A program made the translations under genes and the position numbers. 64,000 nt of DNA, from the NCBI GenBank assembly GCA_037044955.1, contig JBAOHX010000002.1, positions 620,001 through 684,000 on the forward strand, written 5' to 3'. Of this stretch, positions 26,558 through 35,665 are shown one piece after another. The notes beneath the pieces were generated by a model. That model made no database searches. It was not told the origin of the DNA and saw only the letters and a program-made list of their open reading frames with translations. Origin of the DNA: JAJXWB01 sp037044955 (GTDB lineage Bacteria; Pseudomonadota; Alphaproteobacteria; Rhizobiales; Beijerinckiaceae). Position 1 is the stretch's first letter, and every line of letters begins with the position of its first letter.

Positions 26558-26646
26558 TTCTCCCGAATTCTTGCATCGGCTTAATCCTGACGTAACCGCG
26601 CGCTGCCAACTTTGCGTCACGGTCAAATGGGCAATGGGCAGGCGAG

Positions 26647-28590
26647 ATGGGGCGCGGGGCCGACAAGCAGGGGGCGAAGGCCTCGGCAAATTCATTCGAA
26701 GGCATGTCCGAAGCGACGCGCGCGCGCATACGCGCAGAACAGCTCAACGCGATAGCGCGATTTACGCCGGCGATATTCGTCGTCAACACCTGGAACGTTC
26801 TCGTTCTCGTGGCGGCGCTTTACGGCTCCGACAAGGAGGGCGCCGCGCTCGTGTGGGCCTTCGTGGTGTGTTCCGCCTCGGCCTTCCTCTATCTCTGGGG
26901 CGCCGGCGTGCGCGAGCGTCCGCGGATGCTCGCGGTCTCGCGCGTCGCCGGGCGCAACATCATTGTCGCGGCGGCCGCCATCGGCGCTCTCTGGTGCGTT
27001 GCGCCGCTGATGTTCATCGATCATGTCGCTGGCGGCGCGATTTTCGTCATCGTGTGCATGTGCTGCGGCATGATGTGCGCGGGCGCCTTCGTGCTCGCGT
27101 CGACGCCGGAAGCGGTTTTCGCCTTCGTCGCGCCGATGCTCGTCGGCTCGCTGATCGCCATCGAGCGCAGCGATCTCGTCGGCCAGTATCATATTTCGCT
27201 GCTGTTTGTCGTCTATGCCTGCGTGCTGGTGCTCGCTTCGCTGAGCTATTGCCGGCAGATGGCGAGCCGGCTGCTCAAACAGCTCGAGGCGGAAGACGCC
27301 GCGCGTCTCGACGGGCTGACGCGCCTGCCGAATGCGCTCGCCTACGGCGAATTCCTGGATCGCGCGCTCGCGCGTTGCTCCGAATACCGCGAGCAGGCCG
27401 CCGTCCTCTATCTCGATCTCGACGGTTTCAAGCCGGTCAACGACCGCTACGGCCATGCGGCCGGCGATGAAATTCTCGTGCAGGTCGCGCAGCGCCTGGA
27501 AGAGACCGTGCGCAAGACCGATTTCGTCGCGCGTCTCGGCGGCGACGAATTCGCGGTCGCGCTTACGGATGTAGGCGGGCCCGTGCAGGTCATGGCCTTT
27601 GTCGAGCGCCTGTCGCGCGCCTTCGCGGCGCCCTTCAGCGCGGCGGGGCTTCCGCAGGAAATCGGGGTCTCCGTCGGCATCGCGCTTGCGCCGTCCGACG
27701 GGCTCGAGGCAAGCGCGCTGGTCGCGAAGGCCGACAATGCGCTCTACCAGGCCAAGAGCGCCGGCGGCGGCGTGAGCCGGTTCTTCGACGAGAAACACGC
27801 GCAGGCCGTGCAGGAGCGCCGTGACCTCGAAGCCGACCTGCGCGCGGCGATCGAGCACAACGAACTCGAAGTCGCGTTGCAGCCCATCGTGCAAATCGCG
27901 ACCGGCCGCATCATCGGCTGCGAGGCGCTCGCGCGCTGGCGCCATCCGACGCGCGGGCCGATCTCGCCGGACGAATTCATTCCGATGGCCGAGCGCACGG
28001 GCCTCATCCACGAACTCGGCATGTGGATCGTGCGGGACGCCTGCCGTCTCGCCGCGCTGATGCCGCCGGATGCGCCGATCTCCGTCAATGTCTCGGTCGC
28101 GCAGTTGCGCAACGCCGCGATGACGGCCGAGATGCTCGCGACCATCGCCGAATTCGGCCTCACGCCGGATCGCATCGAGATCGAGATCACGGAATCGCTG
28201 CTGATCACGCGCGACGATCCGGCGATCGACACGGCGCGCGAATTGTCGAAAGCGGGCTTTCCGATCGCGCTCGACGACTTCGGCACGGGCTATGCCTCGC
28301 TCAATTATCTGCGCAAGCTGCCGCTGAACCGCGTGAAGATCGACAAGGAATTCACGCGCGACAGCGTGGATCATGCCGATTGCGCGGCCATCGTCGTCTC
28401 CGTGGTGCAACTCGCGCGCACGCTCGGCCTCGAGGTGACGGCCGAAGGGGTCGAGACGGAAGAGCAACTCGCCTTCCTCAAGTCGATCGGCTGCGGCGCC
28501 GCGCAGGGCTACCTGATCTCGCGTCCGGTTTCCGAAAAGGATTTGCCGGCCCTGTTCATGCGCGAGGCCGCCAAGGGACTTGCCGCCTGA
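26647..28590 (+). CDS. Membrane GGDEF-EAL cyclic-di-GMP protein
   Basis: A 647-residue protein with about six N-terminal membrane helices (roughly 36-215), a GGDEF domain (RLGGDEF with the motif at 298-302) and an EAL domain (CEALARW near 427). The EAL signature residues are complete: TESLLI, LDDFGTGYASLNYL, KIDKEF and AEGVETEEQL. An intact GGDEF motif and an intact EAL domain mean it could both make and break c-di-GMP; the net direction cannot be read from sequence. No periplasmic sensor domain is visible, so the helices themselves may sense. Confidence 0.93.
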   Translation: MGRGADKQGAKASANSFEGMSEATRARIRAEQLNAIARFTPAIFVVNTWNVLVLVAALYGSDKEGAALVWAFVVCSASAFLYLWGAGVRERPRMLAVSRVAGRNIIVAAAAIGALWCVAPLMFIDHVAGGAIFVIVCMCCGMMCAGAFVLASTPEAVFAFVAPMLVGSLIAIERSDLVGQYHISLLFVVYACVLVLASLSYCRQMASRLLKQLEAEDAARLDGLTRLPNALAYGEFLDRALARCSEYREQAAVLYLDLDGFKPVNDRYGHAAGDEILVQVAQRLEETVRKTDFVARLGGDEFAVALTDVGGPVQVMAFVERLSRAFAAPFSAAGLPQEIGVSVGIALAPSDGLEASALVAKADNALYQAKSAGGGVSRFFDEKHAQAVQERRDLEADLRAAIEHNELEVALQPIVQIATGRIIGCEALARWRHPTRGPISPDEFIPMAERTGLIHELGMWIVRDACRLAALMPPDAPISVNVSVAQLRNAAMTAEMLATIAEFGLTPDRIEIEITESLLITRDDPAIDTARELSKAGFPIALDDFGTGYASLNYLRKLPLNRVKIDKEFTRDSVDHADCAAIVVSVVQLARTLGLEVTAEGVETEEQLAFLKSIGCGAAQGYLISRPVSEKDLPALFMREAAKGLAA

Positions 28591-28658
28591 CGGTTCGTTC
28601 CGCTTGACCACGGCCGCCGCGCCTCTACGATTTCCGCGATCGACATTGCGGAGGCGGG

Positions 28659-29959
28659 ATGCGGGCGGCCCTGGGCAGACTGGCGAGCGCAGCGCTCACG
28701 AGCGACGGCCTGCGCGATGCGCGCCGCGCGATCTTCGCGCTGCGTCGCAAGGCCGCCGGCCGGCGGCCGATGGTCCGCTGATTTTCATCAGGCCGACGAT
28801 CCTTACAGCGCGCTCGCCGCGCAGCGTCTCGCTGCTTTTGCGAGCCGCTATGATGTCGATCTCGCCTGCCATCTCGTTCCCCCGCCCGACGGCGCGGCCG
28901 CGCCACAGCCAGAGCGCCTCGCCGCTTATGCGCGGCGCGACGCCGCGCGGCTTGCGCGACGGCTGGGCCTTGCGTTTCCGGACGGCGCGACCGCCCCTGC
29001 GCCGGGCTCGCCGCGCGATGCGCAAGGCGCGCTCGCTCAGGCGCTCGCCGATGGCCGTTTCGCCGACGTTGCGCCGACAGTTTCACAGGCGTTGTGGAGC
29101 GGGACGGTTCTCTCGCGATCGCTGGGACGCGCATCGGCTGAATCGACCGCGCAGGCGCTGGCCGAGGGCGAGGCGCTGCGTCGGCGGCTCGGGCACTATC
29201 TCGGCGCCATGTTCCATTTCGAGGGCGAATGGTACTGGGGCCTCGATCGTCTCCATCATCTCGAAGCGAGGCTTGCGGCGGCAGGTCTCGACCGACGCGC
29301 CGGCGAACCGCCGCTCGCGCCCGCACAGATCGAAAGCGCTGTCGCGCACGATGCGGGGCGCGGGCGAACCATCGACTTCTGGTTCTCGTTCAGGTCGCCC
29401 TATTCCTACATTGCGTTTCCGCGCGTCGCGCGGCTTGCGCGCGCGAGCGGCGCGCGCCTGCGCCTGCGCTACATCCTGCCGATGGTGATGCGCGGCCTGC
29501 CGGTGCCGCAGGTCAAACGGCTGTACATTGTGCGCGACTGCAAGCGCGAGGCCGATCTCGCCGGCATTCCCTTCGGTCGCATCGTCGATCCCGTCGGCAA
29601 GGGCGTCGAGCGCGCGCTGGCCGTAGCTGCACGCAGCCGTGGCGCAGGGCAAGGGCGAAGCCTTCGCGGAAGCGGCGCTGGCGGCGGCCTTCGCGCATGG
29701 CGTCGACCTCGCTTCCGACGCTGGGCTCCTGCAGGCCGCGCAGCAGGCCGGGCTGAATGCCGGCGATGTCGCAGCCGCATTGGCGGATGAGAGCTGGCGA
29801 CCGGTCGCCGAAGCAAATCGCGCAGCGCTGTTCGAGGCTGGTCTTTGGGGCGCTCCGACCTTCCGCGTCGACGGCGGGCCGGCGCATTGGGGGCAGGATC
29901 GCATCTGGGCGCTGGAAGAGGATTTGCGCGCGCAAGCGCCAGCGGAGCGGCAGGCATGA
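28659..29959 (+). CDS. Tandem DsbA/HCCA-isomerase-like protein (two frameshifts)
   Basis: About 432 residues after two corrections. The start at 28659 follows GGAGG. The protein holds two DsbA-like thioredoxin folds: the first begins at FHQADDPYS, the second at DFWFSFRSPYSYIAF, each with the S/D-PYS entry typical of 2-hydroxychromene-2-carboxylate isomerase/GST-kappa proteins; no CxxC is present. Breaks lie near 28780 (stop removed by deleting one base of CTGA) and near 29625 (GTAGCTG to GTGCTG restores AVLHAAVAQGKGEAF). The end reads LWGAPTFRVDGGPAHWGQDR, the expected cis-Pro region. It overlaps the next gene by 4 bp, so it is co-translated with an acyl-CoA dehydrogenase. Confidence 0.8.
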
Positions 29960-31192
29960 GCGCGATCGCCTTCGATCTTCCCAGCGATGTCGCGAGCGTG
30001 CGCGACGGCGTGCTGCGCTTCGTGGACAAGGAAGTCGCGCCGCGCCTCGAGCGCCATCATGCGCTGCTCGCCGATGCGCGAAAACTCTACGACGCGCGCG
30101 GCGCCTATGCGCCCGAGGTCCGCGCGCTCATACGCGACGTGCGCACGGCCTCCGCGCAGGCTGGTTTCTACGGCATGTGCGCGCCGCTCTCCATCGGCGG
30201 CGGCGGGCTCGGGCATCTCGCCTATTATGTCGCATGGGAGGCGATCTACCGCCGCCTTGGCGGCCATGCCGTGCTCACGCCCTGGGTGATCGCGCATTGG
30301 GCGTTCGGGCCGAGCCCGGTGCTGACGCAGATGACCGAGGAAGCGCGCAGGCGCTGTCTGGCCGACATGATGGCGGGGCGCACGTCCATGTGTTTTGGCC
30401 TGTCGGAGCCGGGCGCGGGATCTGACGCGACGATGATTCGCACGCGCGCCGTGCGCGACGGCGAGGGCTGGAAGATTACGGGGCGCAAGCTCTGGACCAC
30501 CAATGCGCCGACCGCGGAATGGTGCATCGTCTTCGCCGTCACCGACGCCGGGAAAGCTGCGCGGAAAGCGGGCGGCATAAGCGCCTTCATCGATTCCGAC
30601 CGACGCGCCGGGCTTCTGTGTCGAATCCGTGGTCAAGCTGTTCGGCCATCCCGGCGGGCACGAAGGCGCGCTCGCGCTGGAGGACGTGCGTGTCGAACCC
30701 TGGCAATTGGTGGGCGCGCTCGACGACGGCTTCAAGGTCGCGCTCTACGGCGTGTCGCTCGGCCGCGTCTACAATTCCGCGCGGGCCGTGGGGCAGGGGC
30801 GCTGGGCGCTGGAGCTGGCGCTCGACTACGCCAAGCAGCGCGAGGCGTTCGGTGCGAAAATCGCTGATTACCAGGGCGTGTCGTTCCCGCTGGCGGAGTC
30901 CGCGAGCGAGTTGCACGCGGCTCATCTCATGGGGCTGAACGCCGCGCTGCTGCTGGACCGCGGCGAACGCGCGGTGAAGGAATTGTCGATGGCGAAGTCC
31001 TACGCGGTGCAGGCCGGTTTTCGCGCCGTCGACCGCGCGATGCAGACGCATGGCGGCATGGGGCTGACCAACGAGGTCGGGCTCGTGCACGCCTGGCAGG
31101 ACCTGCGCATCGTCAACATCGCGGACGGCACGAACGAAATTCTGGCGAAGACGATCGCGCAGCGGCTGCTGGCGGGCGACGTGGATTTGTAG
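29956..31192 (+). CDS. Acyl-CoA dehydrogenase (frameshifted)
   Basis: About 411 residues. Visible are the FAD/substrate segment CFGLSEPGAGSDA, ITGRKLWTTNA, YAKQREAFG, and the C-terminal QTHGGMGLTNEVGL with IADGTNEIL. The Glu usually acting as base is not assigned. The frame breaks near 30592; deleting one base of ATCGATT restores AFIIPTDAPGF and VESVVKLFG. It is translationally coupled to the tandem DsbA-like gene. Substrate unknown; the pairing suggests one pathway for an aromatic or branched acyl-CoA. Confidence 0.85.
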
Positions 31193-31205
31193 CGATCGCG
31201 CGACT

Positions 31206-31313
31206 GTCATCCCGGACGGCCGAAGGCCGATCCGGGACCCAGCGTTTGTGATGAAGGCTTCTGGGTCCCGGCGCCGACTTCCCGACGGCGACTTCTGCCG
31301 GGGCCGCGATGAC
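31206..31313. repeat. Palindromic repeat, family C copy 2
   Basis: GTCATCCCGGACGGCCGAAG at the left, with CGGGACCCAG/CTGGGTCCCG arms in the middle and GCCGCGATGAC at the right, over 108 bp. It lies between convergent genes. Confidence 0.8.
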
Positions 31314-31328
31314 ACGCTGGCGATGTTC

Positions 31329-32270
31329 TCAGGAAGCGCGCCTGGCCTGTCCGCAGCTCTCGATGATGGCTGCAATCCGCGCCCGCTCCAGCGATCGTCC
31401 ATGTGCAATGCAGACGAGGCGGCCCATGCCGTCCTGCGGCGCCCGGGCGTCCGTGATCGCGACGCGGCGGCCGACGATCTGCAGCAATTTCCACGCGCCG
31501 TCGGCGTCGCGCAGGAAGCCCTTGGCGCGCACGAGACCCGTCGCTTCATCCGCAAGCGTGGCGGCGAGGCGCATTACATCGACTGCGTTCGCCACTTCGA
31601 AAGACTGCGATTGCGGCTGCGCGCCGCCGTGCGTTGTCGTCGGCCCGTCCGCGACGAAGGCGCTCGATGCATGGACGCCGAAGGCGATATCGGGCGGCAG
31701 CGCGCCGAATTCCGCCTCGACGACTTTGGCGCGCGGCGCCGTCTCCGCGAGCCAGGCGCGCAAGTCGGCGCGCATCGCCTCCGGCACGAGATCGGCCTTG
31801 TTGAGGACGACGAGGTCGGCCTGCGAAAGCTGACGCAGGATCGTGTCGGCGAGATATTTGTCGCGCGCCAGTCTTCGCGCGCTCTCCGCGTCGATCACAA
31901 CCAGGGTCGCCTCGTGCGCGAGGCCGGCGACGAGAGACAGGGATTGCGCGACGGCGCCGGGCAGGGCGACGCCGCTCGTCTCGATCAGGATGCAGTCGAT
32001 ATCCCGACGCGCTGCGAGCGCGAGAAGACCCGAGGTGAGATCATCGCCGAAGGAGCAGCAGATGCAGCCGCCGGCCAGCGTCAGCACGTCGCCGGACGCC
32101 TGTTCGATCAGGTCCTGATCGATCGGCAAGGCGCCGAATTCGTTGACGGCGACGGCGATGCGCCGGCCGTTCGCGTGGCGCAGGAGGTGGTTGACCAGCG
32201 TCGTCTTGCCGGCGCCGAGATAGCCGGAAATCAGCGTGACCGGCTTCGGCTCGCCATGCGCCAGCGTCAA
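31329..32270 (-). CDS. CobW/P47K-family metallochaperone GTPase
   Basis: A 313-residue G3E-family GTPase. Walker A is GYLGAGKTT; the metal site CICC lies in GGCICCSF; the guanine motif is NKADLV; ETSGVALPGA is switch-like. A C-terminal CobW domain (about 220-313) follows. The start is TTG at 32270, inside the stop of the upstream amidohydrolase (TTGA overlap); no better start is in frame. Coupling suggests it supplies metal (zinc or another divalent ion) to that amidohydrolase, which is inference. Confidence 0.88.
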   Translation of the reverse strand: MTLAHGEPKPVTLISGYLGAGKTTLVNHLLRHANGRRIAVAVNEFGALPIDQDLIEQASGDVLTLAGGCICCSFGDDLTSGLLALAARRDIDCILIETSGVALPGAVAQSLSLVAGLAHEATLVVIDAESARRLARDKYLADTILRQLSQADLVVLNKADLVPEAMRADLRAWLAETAPRAKVVEAEFGALPPDIAFGVHASSAFVADGPTTTHGGAQPQSQSFEVANAVDVMRLAATLADEATGLVRAKGFLRDADGAWKLLQIVGRRVAITDARAPQDGMGRLVCIAHGRSLERARIAAIIESCGQARRAS

Positions 32271-33907
32271 ATCTTCGACGCCTCGAACACGCGCCCGCCC
32301 TGCACCGTGCCCCACACGCGCACGTCTTTCAGTTTTTCCGGCGCGATTTCGGTCGGATCGTCCTCCAGCACGGCGAAATCGGCGCGCTTGCCGGTCTCGA
32401 TCGAGCCGATCTCGCCGTCGAGCTTCAGCGTCCACGCGGGCCCGAGCGTGATCGCGCGCAGCGCTTCGTACACGCCGATCTTTTCCGTGTCGCCGAGCGT
32501 GCGGCCGCTCGCGGTCACGCGATTGACCGCGCACCAGGCGGTGAACAGCGGCGCGAGCGGCGTCACCGGGGCGTCGGAATGGATGGCGAGCGGCACGCCG
32601 GCGTCGAGCGCGGCGCGGCAGGCGTTCATGCGTTCGGCGCGCTCGGGGCCGACCGTCAGGCGATAATGTTCGTCGCCCCAATAATAATGATGGTTGGGGA
32701 AGAGATTGACGCTCATGCCGAGTTTCGCCATGCGCGCGAATTGCGCGCGGTCGGCGAGTTGGCAATGCTGCAGCGTGAAGCGATGGTCGGGCGCGGGATG
32801 TTTGCGCAGCGCGGCTTCCATCGTGTCGAGCACGAGTTCGGTCGCCTCGTCGCCGTTGGTGTGGCAATGCACGAGCACGCCCGTCCGCAGCGCGGCTTCC
32901 AGCGCTTCGGCGAGACGCTGCGGCGGCACGTACCACAGGCCGGGGCCCGCGCCATTGTAATAGCCGGGCCAGCGCAGGCGCGCGGAAAAACCCTGGATCG
33001 AGCCGTCGACGACGATCTTCACGAGACCGAGCCGCAGGCGATCCGTTGATTTCTCCGCGAGCGCGGCGGCGGCCTCGACGGTGGCGCGGGCGTCGTCGCC
33101 GAGATAGCGGCGCAACGGCACGATGCGCGCGGGATAGGCGTTGTCGCCGGTCACGCGCAGCATCATTTCCACGGCGTCCGCGGGCAAGGGATTGGCGAGG
33201 TCGGTCGCCGTCGTCACGCCCTTGCGCACGCACAGCCGCGCGAAATCGCGGAAGCCGCGCTCGTCGCCCGACAGCATGGCGCGGTCGAGGCCGACATGGG
33301 CTGCGACCGTCATCTGCGCTTCCGGGCCTTTCATCTCGCCGGTGGGAAGGCCGTCGCGTCCCAAGGGCACGCCGGGGTGATTGACGCCGGGGCGCAGCAG
33401 GCCGGCCATTTCCAGCGCCTTGGTGTTGACGTTGAGAATGTGGAAGCTCGCATGCATCACGCCGATCGGGCGGTCCTTCGAGATGCGGTCGAGGTCCTCG
33501 CGCGTCATGCGCTTGTTGTCGAAATAGATGGGGTCGAGGCCCCAGCCGGTGAGCGGCGCCGATGCGTCGGCAAGCGTCTTTTCCTGTTCCGCGAGTCGCG
33601 CGATCACCGCGTCCAGCGACCGCAGCCCGGTCCAGGTCTTGCCGTCCGGCGCGACGCGATCGAACCAGCCGCAATAGACGTAGCGCCACACCGCGCCCTC
33701 GAAAGCATGACTGTGGCCTTCGACGAAGCCGGGCATCAGCACGAGGTTTGCGAACCTGTCGTCGATGCGATGGTCGCCCCAGCCCTTCAGCTCGTCCAGC
33801 GTTCCCGCGCCGAGAATGCGGCCGTCGCGCACGGCGACATGGCTTGCGGTCGGCCGCGACGGGTTCATGGTGATGATCTTGCGCGCCGGATAGATGGTGG
33901 TCGTCAT
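32267..33907 (-). CDS. YtcJ-type amidohydrolase
   Basis: A 546-residue amidohydrolase-3 (YtcJ) family enzyme. Metal-binding motifs are GHSHAF near 64 (instead of the more usual HxH spacing), HCHTNGDEA, LQHCQL and HSDAPVTPL. It begins with IYPARKIITMNP and ends with the GKRADFAVLEDDP beta sandwich. The product would be a hydrolysed amide or ester; substrate unknown. It overlaps the CobW gene and is divergent from a thioesterase. Confidence 0.88.
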   Translation of the reverse strand: MTTTIYPARKIITMNPSRPTASHVAVRDGRILGAGTLDELKGWGDHRIDDRFANLVLMPGFVEGHSHAFEGAVWRYVYCGWFDRVAPDGKTWTGLRSLDAVIARLAEQEKTLADASAPLTGWGLDPIYFDNKRMTREDLDRISKDRPIGVMHASFHILNVNTKALEMAGLLRPGVNHPGVPLGRDGLPTGEMKGPEAQMTVAAHVGLDRAMLSGDERGFRDFARLCVRKGVTTATDLANPLPADAVEMMLRVTGDNAYPARIVPLRRYLGDDARATVEAAAALAEKSTDRLRLGLVKIVVDGSIQGFSARLRWPGYYNGAGPGLWYVPPQRLAEALEAALRTGVLVHCHTNGDEATELVLDTMEAALRKHPAPDHRFTLQHCQLADRAQFARMAKLGMSVNLFPNHHYYWGDEHYRLTVGPERAERMNACRAALDAGVPLAIHSDAPVTPLAPLFTAWCAVNRVTASGRTLGDTEKIGVYEALRAITLGPAWTLKLDGEIGSIETGKRADFAVLEDDPTEIAPEKLKDVRVWGTVQGGRVFEASKI

Positions 33908-34015
33908 GTCGCCCCGCTGTTTGCCCCGATTATGGGCGAGCCGCGCGCGCGCGCCAATCCTGCATTGCAGCGTCGCCTTCATGCGATTGCGGCGGCTGCG
34001 CGGAGCGGCGACAAT

Positions 34016-34489
34016 ATGGCGACCAAACTTCGGGGCGGGGGAATACGGGTGACGGAAGAAGAAATACTGGCGATCTTTTCGCGCACGAGGCAGCCAATGC
34101 TGGAGACGCTGGGTGGGCGCGTCGTCGCCTACGACAAGGGGCTGGAGCGCGTGACGATGCAATGGACGGCCGAGACGCGGCATTGCCATTCGGTCGAGGG
34201 CCATCCGAGGGGCGGCATCGTGCAGGGCGGCATCGTGACCGGCTGGATCGATTCGGCGATGGCGCACGCCTGCGTCGCGAAATCGGCCTTCACGGTCACC
34301 GCGCCGAGCCTCGAGATCAAGGTGAGCTTTCTGTCCGCGGCAAGCCCCGGCCTCTACCGCTCCTATGGCTGGGTCGTGAAATGGGGGCGCAGCGTCGCCT
34401 TTCTCGAAGGCGAATTGCGGGACGAGGAGGGCGCGTTGATCGCGCGCGCGAGTTCTACGGCCGCGCTACGGCATCTGAAGAAGGGGTAA
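34016..34489 (+). CDS. PaaI/hotdog-fold thioesterase family protein
   Basis: A 157-residue hotdog-fold protein: HCHSVEGHPRGGIVQGGIVTGWIDSAM holds (in two parts) the conserved helix and the probable catalytic Asp, and EIKVSFLSAASPG is the following strand. It likely cleaves an acyl-CoA thioester. The start could also be the GTG at 34049, which has a G-rich stretch before it; the ATG at 34016 is taken with low preference. Confidence 0.8.
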   Translation: MATKLRGGGIRVTEEEILAIFSRTRQPMLETLGGRVVAYDKGLERVTMQWTAETRHCHSVEGHPRGGIVQGGIVTGWIDSAMAHACVAKSAFTVTAPSLEIKVSFLSAASPGLYRSYGWVVKWGRSVAFLEGELRDEEGALIARASSTAALRHLKKG

Positions 34490-34506
34490 GGGATCGCGAG
34501 CCTTGC

Positions 34507-34616
34507 GTCATCTGCCCTGGATTCCCGATCGCCTGCCGCGCAGGCGTCGGGAATGACAACCTGATACTTTCGCCTCCTCGCCCCCGAACGTCATTCCCGC
34601 GAAAGCGGGAATCCGG
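34507..34616. repeat. Palindromic repeat, family C copy 3
   Basis: GTCATCTGCCCTGGATTCCC and CGTCGGGAATGAC arms, followed by a second hairpin TCATTCCCGCGAAAGCGGGA. It lies between convergent genes. Confidence 0.8.
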
Positions 34617-34653
34617 AGCCGCCGCACGGATTTGCTGGGCGCCCGTCTCGATC

Positions 34654-35134
34654 TCATGATGCGGAATCGTCGCTCTCGTAACGAAAATCGCAATGGCTCG
34701 CGCCCTGCATGATGGTCTGCGTGCGCGTGAGCTTGATCCTCGGGTCGTAGCCCTCGCAGAACGAGCCGTCGCGCTGGCAGGACAGCAGCGGGCCGATCTC
34801 GGCCAACCCCATGTCGCGGTACATTTCGGCGTAGCGGCAGCGCGTCACGTCGAAGGCGAAGACCTCTGGGCCCTTTTCGCGCAGCGCGACCTCGAGCGCG
34901 CCGCCGCGCGTCCACAGCGGCTGGATGGCCTCGAAACCGGCGAGGCCCGGCGCGCCGCCCTGGGCCTTCGGCCATCGCCTCGCCCTGCGCAATCGCCGAA
35001 CGCCGCACGCTCTCGCCGATCACGCGCCGGGCCTCCGCGACGCCGTGCAGCTCTTTCACGGTTTCGTAGACGTGAGACAGAATTTCCGCCTCTACGCGGC
35101 GGCGTTCGAGCATCGGCGCGAGATCGTCGGTCAT
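34654..35134 (-). CDS. ATC-hydrolase family protein (frameshifted)
   Basis: About 159 residues after correction. It belongs to the family of L-2-amino-thiazoline-4-carboxylic acid hydrolase: helical N terminus, GALEVALREKGPEVFAF, VTRCRYAEMYRDMGL, and the conserved cysteines in LLSCQRD and SFCEGYDP. The start at 35134 has GGAGGAG upstream. One extra base near 34969 breaks the frame; removing it gives MAKAQGGAPGLAGFEAI. The actual substrate is not known; few family members are characterised. Confidence 0.78.
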
Positions 35135-35200
35135 GGCAGGCTCCTCCGGCGGCGAGCCTCCCATGCCGATATGCCGTGCGACAAGCGTATCGGCCTGACC

Positions 35201-35401
35201 TTACGCGTCGACCTCGAACAGGAACTGCCCGGTCGTCACGTCGGCCACGCCGACCATGGAGCGCGGGCTCTCGCGCTTCTTGATCCGCGCCGACGAAATC
35301 GCGTCGCGCACGTCGCGGAAGGCGCCGAAGCGCGCGCCGTTCACCCGCACCTCGTAAGGACGCAGCGCGCGGCCATTGTCAGTGTGTTGCGCCTGACCCA
35401 T
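35201..35401 (-). CDS. Small hypothetical protein
   Basis: A 66-residue basic protein (VNGARFGAFRDVRDAISSARIKKRESP) with no signal peptide or known motif. The mixed strand/helix pattern and lack of low-complexity sequence suggest a real small protein. It is leftward, next to the ATC-hydrolase-like gene, with a 264-bp gap before ilvD. Function unknown. Confidence 0.55.
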   Translation of the reverse strand: MGQAQHTDNGRALRPYEVRVNGARFGAFRDVRDAISSARIKKRESPRSMVGVADVTTGQFLFEVDA

Positions 35402-35665
35402 TTGATCCTCCTAGCGCCCCCGCGCCCGTCGGATAATGGCGAGATAGGTCGCGCAGGATCGCGCGCAAGGCCTATGCGCTTGCGCACAGACAAGGTTCAG
35501 CCATGCTGTCGGCGCAGGCGACAGGAACTGGAAATTCGAGGCGTTGCAAGGGCGTAAGCCGCGAGCGACGCGCCCGCGATTTGATGATTCGCTGGAGGCT
35601 TGGCTCCGCGCTTCCGAGGCAATAAAAGGAGCGCCTGACATGTCAGCAAGGAAGGTTTGAGACCC

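Noticed and set aside
26692..28611. A 639-codon minus-strand frame opposite the GGDEF-EAL gene
   Set aside because: No motifs, and biased composition; the plus-strand protein has intact GGDEF and EAL signatures.
35411..35641. A 76-codon minus-strand frame before ilvD
   Set aside because: Ser/Arg-rich, no good ribosome site, no similarity recognised; more likely intergenic.
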